Assembly: GCA_027001345.1 (NCBI GenBank)
Contig: JALTMS010000368.1
Location: forward strand, 1 to 13,386
Direction of reading: 5' to 3'
DNA length: 13,386 nt
Source: Acidobacteriota bacterium
GTDB lineage: Bacteria > Acidobacteriota > Polarisedimenticolia > J045
Shown here: positions 6,176 through 13,386 of the stretch, piece by piece
Numbering within the stretch: position 1 is the stretch's first letter
Layout: each line of letters begins with the position of its first letter
Program-made: the position numbers and the translations under genes
Notes under the pieces: generated by a model
What the model saw: the letters and a program-made list of their open reading frames with translations, nothing else
The model's database searches: none
Told to the model about the DNA's origin: nothing

Positions 6176-7693
6176 ATGACCCTCTTCCCCGAAGAAACCC
6201 TCGCCACGGTGCTCGAGGCGGTCGATCAGATTTCCCGCGCGGACCTGATCACGGCTCTGGCTCTGGTGAGCGACGATTGCCTGCGGGTCGTCGCCGCCCG
6301 GGGCCCGCTGGCGACCGGCCGGCTCGAGCGGCTCGAGATCGATCTCGGACGACGCCCTCACCTGGCCGCCGCCCTGGCGCGCGAGGCACCGACCCTGCTG
6401 AGTGAAAGCGATCACCACGACGAACCGGACACCTTCTCCGACGCCCTGGATCTGCCCGGAGACCACTCCTGCCTGGTCGCCCCCCTGCGCACCGCCGGTC
6501 GTACCGTGGGGGTGATGACCCTCGACGCCGCTGCCTGCGACGCCTTTTCCCCGGAGCAGGTGCGAGCCATCGGTGCGCTGGCCGCCGTTGCCGCCCGGGC
6601 GCTGGCCGCCGAGTCCCGCAGCCGCGAGCTGGCCCGCCAGAATGCCAGCCTCGCCGCCGCCCATGCCAGCCTCGAGTCCACCGGTCCTGTGGGAGCGAGC
6701 CTGGTGGGCGCCTCACCGGCCTTTCGCGAGGCGGTGGAGAAGATTCGCCTCGTCGCACCCACCCCGGCCACCGTACTGCTCACCGGAGAGACGGGCACCG
6801 GCAAGGAGCAAGCGGCTCGTGCCCTGCATCAGTGGTCGGCCCGAGCCGCCGGCCCTTTCATCGCCCTCAACTGCTCGGCCCTGCAACCCGATCTGGCCCT
6901 GAGCGAACTGTTCGGGCATGAGAAGGGGGCCTTCACCGGCGCCGATCGGCAGCGCCCGGGACGCTTCGAGCTGGCCGCCGGGGGCACCCTTTTCCTCGAC
7001 GAGGTGGCCGAGTTGCCTCCCGGCGCCCAGGCCCAACTCCTGCGCGTGCTTCAGGAGCGCACCTTCGAGCGGGTGGGCGGAAGCCGAACCCTGGAGGCCG
7101 ACGTGCGAGTGGTGGCGGCCACCCATCGCGACCTCGAGCACCAGGCCCGGGAGGGGCGATTCCGGGAGGACCTCTACTACCGACTGGCCACCTTTCCCAT
7201 CGCCCTGCCGGCTCTGCGGGAGCGACCCGGGGATGTCCCTCTGCTGGCCCACCACCTGCTGCGAGCCATCGCCGAGCGTCATGCCATGCCCCGGCTCGAA
7301 CTCGGCGCTGACGCCTTGCGAGCCCTCGAGGCTCACCACTGGCCGGGCAACGTGCGCGAACTGGGCAATCAGCTCGAGCGAGCTGCGATCCTCGCCGGTG
7401 GGCGACGCATCGGAAGACGGCACCTGGATCTCGAGCCGCCGCCGGACCCGGTGACCGGCGCCCCGACAGCCCGCGCCTCGAGCATCCCCCAGGTCCCCGG
7501 CTACCACCTCCCGCCGCACCTCCCTCGCTGGCAGCGCGCCCTGGCGACCGAAATCCTGCGCGCTCTCGACGAGGCCGGCGCTCGTATCGCGGGACCAGCG
7601 GGCGCCGCCGAGCGCCTCGGCCTGCCCGTCTCCACCCTGCGCTCCAAGATCCAGCGCCTCGGGTTGCGCGAGCGGCCGTCGCCTCGCCGCTAG
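6176..7693 (+). CDS. norR: NorR-type sigma-54-dependent nitric-oxide-responsive activator (GAF-AAA+-Fis HTH)
   Basis: The protein has 505 residues, the same size as E. coli NorR. Residues 1-145 form a GAF domain. By spacing to E. coli NorR, the proposed non-haem iron ligands are conserved as Asp85 (D99), His97 (H111), Cys99 (C113) and Asp117 (D131), while the proposed Arg75 ligand aligns with His62. The AAA+ domain (about 172-415) has Walker A GETGTGKE (204-211), the sigma-54-contact loop GAFTGA (251-256), Walker B TLFLDEV (271-277), the arginine-finger region RFREDLYYRL and sensor II WPGNVREL. A Fis-type helix-turn-helix ends the protein (about 456-497). Expected role: binding of NO to the GAF iron relieves repression of the ATPase, which then opens sigma-54 promoters. 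The ATG at 6176 has only a weak GAG ribosome site. It is divergent from dps, with hnoX 92 bases downstream. Confidence 0.85.
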   Translation: MTLFPEETLATVLEAVDQISRADLITALALVSDDCLRVVAARGPLATGRLERLEIDLGRRPHLAAALAREAPTLLSESDHHDEPDTFSDALDLPGDHSCLVAPLRTAGRTVGVMTLDAAACDAFSPEQVRAIGALAAVAARALAAESRSRELARQNASLAAAHASLESTGPVGASLVGASPAFREAVEKIRLVAPTPATVLLTGETGTGKEQAARALHQWSARAAGPFIALNCSALQPDLALSELFGHEKGAFTGADRQRPGRFELAAGGTLFLDEVAELPPGAQAQLLRVLQERTFERVGGSRTLEADVRVVAATHRDLEHQAREGRFREDLYYRLATFPIALPALRERPGDVPLLAHHLLRAIAERHAMPRLELGADALRALEAHHWPGNVRELGNQLERAAILAGGRRIGRRHLDLEPPPDPVTGAPTARASSIPQVPGYHLPPHLPRWQRALATEILRALDEAGARIAGPAGAAERLGLPVSTLRSKIQRLGLRERPSPRR

Positions 7694-8350
7694 TCGAGCA
7701 TCTTTCAGGTCAAGAGCAGCAGCAGGCCGGCCGAAGAGTCGGAGAGGAAGGGGGAATCCGCTCATCCCGAGAGGAGTGCCCGGCGATGATTGGTTTCATA
7801 CCGAAACTGTTGCTGGCGCTGGTGGAGTCGAGTGCCGGTCCCGAGGCGGTCGCCGAGGTCAAGCGCCGTGCGGGCATCGCCGAAGACAGGCATTACCGCC
7901 TCAACGAAATCTGTGAGGACCGTCAGTGGCGCTCGCTGTTCGCGGCCGCCTGTCAGACCTTGCGACTCGAGCCGGCCCGGGCCGAAGAGATCTTCGCCGA
8001 CTATTTCATGCAGGACGTCACCCGGCGTTTTCCCGAGTGGTTCCGAATGTGTCGCACGGCACGTGAGTTCCTCGAGCGGCAGCCCAGGATTCACAACGCC
8101 TTCTTCCAGGGCATCCTGAGCCCCGAGCAGCGGGAGAAGATGCGAGACAAGTTCACCCTCGAAGCAGACCAGCAGGACCTGATCGTCCACTATCGTTCGG
8201 ACAATCAGCTCTGCCGGCTGTACGAGATCCTGGCACGCAAGGTTTTCGAACACTTCGGTGAGAGGGGGGCGGTCGAACAGGAACGCTGCACCCACCGCGG
8301 TGACACGGAATGCGTCATCAGAATCCGGTTCTTGGGAAAGGCAGGGGCCA

Positions 8351-10195
<1,845 letters not shown>

Positions 10196-10381
10196 GGCGG
10201 CCCGAGGCTCGAGTCGAGCAAGTCGTCCCTGAGAGCGCATCGACACCAGGTCGCGCACTTGGAGAGGTGCGGACGCGCACGGGAACTCAGTAGGTCTCCG
10301 GCGGTGGACAGTCAGCCGCCTGCCCTGTCTCCCCCTGTCCGACGCAGCGGCAGCGGCCGGGAGAGAAAGATCGATCCCCCG

Positions 10382-10387
10382 TATACT
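10382..10387 (+). promoter_or_regulatory. Possible -10 element upstream of the small Cys-containing protein
   Basis: TATACT (five of six matches to TATAAT) lies 22 bases before the ATG, in an otherwise GC-rich 213-base gap after the kinase gene. No matching -35 was found. If used, the leader would be about 15 nt and would start just before the GGGAGG ribosome site. Confidence 0.35.
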
Positions 10388-10408
10388 CCTGCGCGGGAGG
10401 CTCGGCCC

Positions 10409-10729
10409 ATGGCCCACTGCGAGACCGGCTACTTCTGCCGCATCTGCGGCGAGTACGTCGAGGACATCACCGACAGCGAACTCTACCTGCGCTTCGTGCT
10501 CGGAGAGGTGGTCCTCGAGGAGCTGTTCTACGAGGCTGATGCCCACATCACCTGCGTGCCCGAGCTGGCCGGCCTGATCGACGAGCAGCGCTTTGCTCCC
10601 TACCGCCACCGGGCGGCGGCGACCGGCGCCCGGCCGGCCGAGCGCGTCACCCGAGCCTGGCAGCGCCTGCAAGAGATCCCGTCCCTGGGCATCGACATCC
10701 CCGACTACCCCTTGCCGCCGGATTCATGA
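10409..10729 (+). CDS. Small cysteine-containing conserved-looking protein of unknown function (106 aa)
   Basis: The start is the ATG at 10409, with GGGAGG 9-10 bases upstream; an upstream extension lacks protein-like composition. The N-terminal third has Cys4, Cys10 and Cys13 (a CxxC in GYFCRICGE), then a DSELYLRFVLGEVVLEELF segment, then His46 and Cys49 (AHITCVPELA). This could be a zinc-binding site, but the pattern fits no classic zinc finger. The C-terminal half is basic and helical, and ends in a Pro-rich tail. I recall similar small proteins in planctomycetes and related phyla but no assigned function. It ends at a TGA overlapping an unused ATG (ATGA at 10726), 37 bases before the EamA gene, so the two are probably co-transcribed. 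Confidence 0.7.
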   Translation: MAHCETGYFCRICGEYVEDITDSELYLRFVLGEVVLEELFYEADAHITCVPELAGLIDEQRFAPYRHRAAATGARPAERVTRAWQRLQEIPSLGIDIPDYPLPPDS

Positions 10730-10766
10730 TCGCCTTCGCCGGATCGACCACCCGGGAGACCGTCCG

Positions 10767-11639
10767 GTGCTCTCCTGCCTGATCGCCGCCGCCCTGTGGG
10801 CTGTGGCCCTGAGCCTGTTCCGCGACCCGATCCGCCGCATCGGCACCGATACGGTCAACCTCTTCAAGTGCACCGTGGGAGGCACGGTGTTTCTCGCCGC
10901 TGCGTGGTCGATTCCCGGCACCGGCCTGCCCGCCACCGGCGACAGCACCTGGCTGGCGCTTTCCGGCGTGGTGGGCATGGCCGTCGGCGACGTGCTGCTC
11001 TTCGTCGCCGTGCGGGAGATCGGCGTCCAGCGGGCGCTGATCCTCTTCAACGCCGCGCCGGTGATCACGGGCCTGGCGGCCATCGGGATCTATGGCGAGC
11101 ACCTGACAGCGCTGAACTGGCTGGGCATCGCCGTGATCCTCGCCGGCATCACCCTGGTGGAGACCGATCCTCTGCGAGGTTCCGTCAGCTTCGAAGGCCA
11201 GCAGGGGCTCGCCTTCTGGGGCGTGCTGGCCGGGCTGGGAGCCGCCGCGGGGCAGTCGGCGGGCATCCTGCTCGCCCGCGGCCCGCTGCAGCGGGTGGAC
11301 CTGCTGCCCGCCAGCGGCCTGCGCCTGTCGGCGGCAGCGGTGGCCCTGGCGGCCTTCATGCTGCTCCACCGCCAGGGCCGGCAGCGCCTGCGCCGACTGC
11401 GGCCAGCGAGCTGGCCACGCCTGGCGCTACCCACCCTGCTCGGCACGGTGATCGCGATCTATTTCATGATGCGGGGGATCCGCGACGTACCCGCAGGCAT
11501 CGCCGCCGCTCTGCTGGCCACCACGCCGATCTTCGCCCTACCCATCACCCGCTTCTTCCTCGCCGAAGGCATCGGCCCCCGCTCGGTGGCGGGCACCCTG
11601 CTCTCGGTGGCGGGAGTCATCCTCCTCGGCGCCTCCTGA
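10767..11639 (+). CDS. EamA/DMT-family membrane transporter
   Basis: The start is a GTG at 10767 with GGGAG 7 bases upstream. The open frame continues upstream, but that part overlaps the previous gene and is not hydrophobic. The 290-residue protein is almost entirely hydrophobic, with about ten likely membrane helices in two EamA repeats. The first ends NWLGIAVILAGITLVE (about residues 118-133) and the second ends GTLLSVAGVILLGAS at the C-terminus. Typical family features are the LFNAAPVITGLAAIGIYGEHL and ALLATTPIFALPITRFFLAEGI segments, with Pro and Glu at matching places. Family members export or import small metabolites, drugs or amino acids. The substrate cannot be read from sequence. 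It sits between the small Cys protein and moeB. Confidence 0.85.
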   Translation: MLSCLIAAALWAVALSLFRDPIRRIGTDTVNLFKCTVGGTVFLAAAWSIPGTGLPATGDSTWLALSGVVGMAVGDVLLFVAVREIGVQRALILFNAAPVITGLAAIGIYGEHLTALNWLGIAVILAGITLVETDPLRGSVSFEGQQGLAFWGVLAGLGAAAGQSAGILLARGPLQRVDLLPASGLRLSAAAVALAAFMLLHRQGRQRLRRLRPASWPRLALPTLLGTVIAIYFMMRGIRDVPAGIAAALLATTPIFALPITRFFLAEGIGPRSVAGTLLSVAGVILLGAS

Positions 11640-11672
11640 CGGACGTGCCCCCGGGCCCCGGCCCGTGCCATC

Positions 11673-11699
11673 ATGGCTCTTTGCGAGAGCCGAAGATGA
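11673..11699 (+). promoter_or_regulatory. Hairpin plus overlapping 8-codon mini-ORF at the moeB start
   Basis: A 6-bp stem GGCTCT / AGAGCC with loop TTGCG (11675-11691) ends 4 bases before the moeB ATG and buries its only Shine-Dalgarno-like GAGAG. An ATG at 11673 opens a mini-ORF (MALCESRR) whose TGA (11697-11699) overlaps the moeB ATG as ATGA. The mini-ORF has a poor ribosome site of its own, so it may be fortuitous. Confidence 0.35.
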
Positions 11700-12871
11700 G
11701 CCGCTTGCCGGACAAGCCGACCAGCGATGTGGGCGGGCACCTGAGTGCCGACGCCCTGCACCGCTACCAGCGCCACTTGCTGCTGCCCGAGGTGGGCGAG
11801 GCGGGGCAGCTCGCCCTGGCCCGGGGGAGCGTGTTGATCGTGGGGATGGGGGGCCTGGGTTCACCCGCGGCGCTCTATCTGGCCGCCGCGGGTGTGGGCC
11901 GGCTGGGGCTGGTCGACGACGACCGCGTGGAGACCAGCAACCTCCAGCGGCAGGTACTCTACGGAGGCGACGACCTGGGCCGGCCCAAGACCGAGCGGGC
12001 CGCCCACCGGCTGGCTCAACTCAACCCCCTGATCACCATCGAGGAGCACGAAGAGCGGCTGACCTCCGCCAACGGAGCGGGGCTGGTGGGCGCCTACGAC
12101 ATCGTCCTCGATGGCACGGACAATTTCACCACGCGTTATCTGCTCAACGACCTCTGCGTGCAGCTCGATCGCCCCCTGGTCTCGGGCAGCCTGCACCGCT
12201 TCGATGGGCAGGTGGCCGTGTACTGGGCCTCGAAGGGACCCTGCTACCGCTGCCTGTTCCCCCGGCCGCCGGCTCCCGGAAAGGCGCCGAACTGTGCCGA
12301 GGCGGGAGTGCTGGGCATCCTTCCAGGCCTGGTGGGCGTGATCCAGGCCACCGAAGCGATCAAGCTGCTCGTCGGCCTCGGCCGGCCGCTGATCGGCCGC
12401 CTGCTGACCGTCGAGGCCCTGGGGATGAGCTTCTCCGAATTCGGGCTGTCCCGGGATCCGGCCTGCCGGAGCTGCGGCCCCGAACGTCGCTTTCGCAGCG
12501 CCGCCGAGGTGCGCGAGGAATTCGTGGCGACCTGCGAGCGCAGCGCTCCGCCGGCGACGGACGAGATCACCGCCGAGGAACTGATGCGGCGCCTGGCCGA
12601 CCCCTCCCCTCCCTTGCTGCTCGACGTGCGGGAAGCCTGGGAGTGGCGCATGACCCGCATCGAGGGCGCGCAGTTGATTCCGCTCGGTGAGCTGAATCGG
12701 CGGACGGGGGAGATCGACGCCGAGCGCGAAATCGTGGCGGTCTGCAAAGTCGGCGAGCGCAGCGCGGTTGCTGTGGATCTGCTCCGCAAATCCGGCTATC
12801 GGGCGCTGAACCTGGCGGGGGGCATGCTGGCCTGGGCCGCCGCCGGCGGTCCCACCATCGACGGCGAATGA
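11696..12871 (+). CDS. moeB: MoeB/MoeZ-type E1-like adenylyltransferase fused to a rhodanese domain
   Basis: The protein has 391 residues. Residues about 18-265 are a ThiF/MoeB fold: RYQRHLLLPEVG, the nucleotide-binding VLIVGMGGLGSPAALYL (46-62), VDDDRVETSNLQRQ (73-86) and DGTDNFTTRYLLND (139-152). Zinc-binding pairs Cys183/Cys186 and Cys257/Cys260 are intact, and Cys200 lies in the PNCAEAGVLG loop. Residues about 285-391 are a rhodanese domain with the active-site loop CKVGERS (Cys350). Such fused enzymes adenylate the Gly-Gly end of a ubiquitin-like sulfur carrier (MoaD, ThiS or CysO type) and then supply sulfur for molybdopterin, thiamine or cysteine synthesis. No sulfur-carrier gene is in the window, so the pathway is open. 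The ATG at 11696 has a weak ribosome site inside a hairpin. Confidence 0.9.
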   Translation: MSRLPDKPTSDVGGHLSADALHRYQRHLLLPEVGEAGQLALARGSVLIVGMGGLGSPAALYLAAAGVGRLGLVDDDRVETSNLQRQVLYGGDDLGRPKTERAAHRLAQLNPLITIEEHEERLTSANGAGLVGAYDIVLDGTDNFTTRYLLNDLCVQLDRPLVSGSLHRFDGQVAVYWASKGPCYRCLFPRPPAPGKAPNCAEAGVLGILPGLVGVIQATEAIKLLVGLGRPLIGRLLTVEALGMSFSEFGLSRDPACRSCGPERRFRSAAEVREEFVATCERSAPPATDEITAEELMRRLADPSPPLLLDVREAWEWRMTRIEGAQLIPLGELNRRTGEIDAEREIVAVCKVGERSAVAVDLLRKSGYRALNLAGGMLAWAAAGGPTIDGE

Positions 12872-12892
12872 CGGCAGCAGCGGACGGCGGCG

Positions 12893-12932
12893 TATAGAAT
12901 CGACCGTCTCGCGAGGGGTCGGCCCCCTCGCG
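12893..12932 (+). promoter_or_regulatory. Possible -10 element followed by a strong hairpin in the leader of the LOR-like gene
   Basis: TATAGAAT at 12893-12900 offers a -10 (TATAGA or TAGAAT), but no good -35 was seen. A perfect 9-bp stem CGCGAGGGG / CCCCTCGCG with a 5-base loop follows at 12910-12932, then CTTTGCTT. It can be read as an intrinsic terminator for moeB or as a structured 5' leader of the next gene. A second GC hairpin lies at 12941-12963, next to the GGAGGAAG ribosome site. Confidence 0.45.
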
Positions 12933-12975
12933 CTTTGCTTGCCGGCCCGGGGAGGGCCCCGGCGGAGGAAGAGCC

Positions 12976-13386
12976 ATGGTCGCGATTGCCATTCGCAGGG
13001 AAGACAAGAGCCGCTGGGAACGCCGCGCTCCCCTGACTCCCACCCACGTCCGTCAGATCGTCGCCCAGGGCATCGACGTGGTGGTCCAGTCGTCGCCGAT
13101 CCGGATCTTCACCGATGCCGAGTACCAGCACGCCGGAGCCCGAATTCACGAAGCGATCGACGACTGCCCGCTGGTCTTCGGTGTCAAGGAGATGCCCGCC
13201 GACATCTTCGAGCCCGACCGGAGCTATGTCTTCTTCTCCCACACTCACAAGGGCCAGGCCTACAACATGCCCATGTTGCAGCGCATCATCGAACAGCGAG
13301 CGACGCTGATCGACTACGAGCTGATCACCGATGCCCAGGGCCGGCGGCTGATCTTCTTCGGCCGCCGGCCCTGGGCATCGGTGATC
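12976..13386 (+). CDS. Lysine-ketoglutarate reductase / saccharopine dehydrogenase (LOR)-like protein, 3'-truncated
   Basis: The ATG at 12976 has a GGAGGAAG ribosome site 5 bases upstream. The visible 137 codons match the N-terminal alanine-dehydrogenase/PNT-like domain of LOR-type enzymes: IRREDKSRWERRAPLTPTHV (6-25), SSPIRIFTDAEYQHAGARI (39-57), VFGVKEMP, YVFFSHTHKGQAYNM and TLIDYELITDAQGRRLIFFG. The family uses NAD(P) in lysine catabolism or related amino-acid oxidoreduction. The exact substrate cannot be fixed from this fragment. After FFGR the family normally continues with a FAG-x-AGM type motif. Here it reads RPWASVI, which is the translation of an inverted copy of the bases just upstream (13323-13348). 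The true gene sequence therefore probably ends near 13360. Confidence 0.85.
   Translation, partial: MVAIAIRREDKSRWERRAPLTPTHVRQIVAQGIDVVVQSSPIRIFTDAEYQHAGARIHEAIDDCPLVFGVKEMPADIFEPDRSYVFFSHTHKGQAYNMPMLQRIIEQRATLIDYELITDAQGRRLIFFGRRPWASVI
13323..13386. repeat. Perfect 26-bp fold-back inverted repeat at the window end (probable assembly artefact)
   Basis: Bases 13361-13386 are the exact reverse complement of 13323-13348, with a 12-base spacer, and the right arm stops at the last base. The reading frame departs from the family pattern exactly where the right arm begins, so the arm is likely an assembly or amplification fold-back and not genomic sequence. Confidence 0.8.

Noticed and set aside
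6713..7765. 350-codon minus-strand frame opposite the norR-type gene
   Set aside because: It mirrors the AAA+ coding region and carries no recognisable motif.
10207..10219. GCTCGA-G-TCGAGC palindrome after the kinase stop
   Set aside because: The one-base centre cannot form a hairpin loop and no T-run follows, so it is not a terminator; it is too short to call an operator.

Overview
The window reads as high-GC bacterial DNA that is densely coding; the largest gap between genes is about 214 bases, so no gene-free stretch exceeds 300. Gene content (an fn3 plus lamin-tail secreted protein, a PEGA-domain protein, a NorR-type sigma-54 activator, an H-NOX protein, long-type quinolinate synthase, a LOR/saccharopine-dehydrogenase-type enzyme) would suit an environmental phylum such as Acidobacteriota or a deltaproteobacterial relative. 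This is an impression, not a demonstration. Both ends cut genes, and the right end carries a fold-back repeat that looks like an assembly artefact, so the window is probably a whole contig or reaches a contig end.

Layout. Positions 1-168 hold the tail of a response-regulator receiver domain, convergent with a small two-helix membrane protein (177-398, minus). A minus-strand unit then runs from a good sigma-70-type promoter (4911-4939) through nadA (3768-4850), ygfZ (2811-3764, GTG start, 3 nt after nadA) and a large secreted multidomain protein (542-2758), and ends at a hairpin plus T-run (481-504). Next come a secreted PEGA-domain protein (4970-5395, minus) and dps (5491-5961, minus).

The centre is the most interesting part. 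dps diverges from a NorR-type activator (6176-7693, plus). The 214-bp intergenic region has a good -24/-12 (sigma-54) promoter pointing at dps and two upstream dyads (6065-6089 and 6122-6137) placed like enhancer sites. Downstream of norR on the same strand lie an H-NOX-type haem/NO sensor (7786-8421) and a double-PAS histidine kinase (8351-10195) that overlap by 71 nt. The hypothesis is a nitric-oxide sensing locus: a NorR-type GAF non-haem iron sensor drives sigma-54 transcription of dps (and perhaps the PEGA gene), while H-NOX modulates the kinase. The window has no NO reductase or flavorubredoxin gene and no response regulator next to the kinase.

The right part holds a small Cys-containing protein of unknown function (10409-10729), an EamA-family transporter (10767-11639, GTG start), a MoeB/MoeZ-type E1-like adenylyltransferase fused to rhodanese (11696-12871), and the start of a LOR/saccharopine-dehydrogenase-like gene (from 12976) that runs off the end. 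Its last few residues are the translation of an inverted copy of the sequence just before it.
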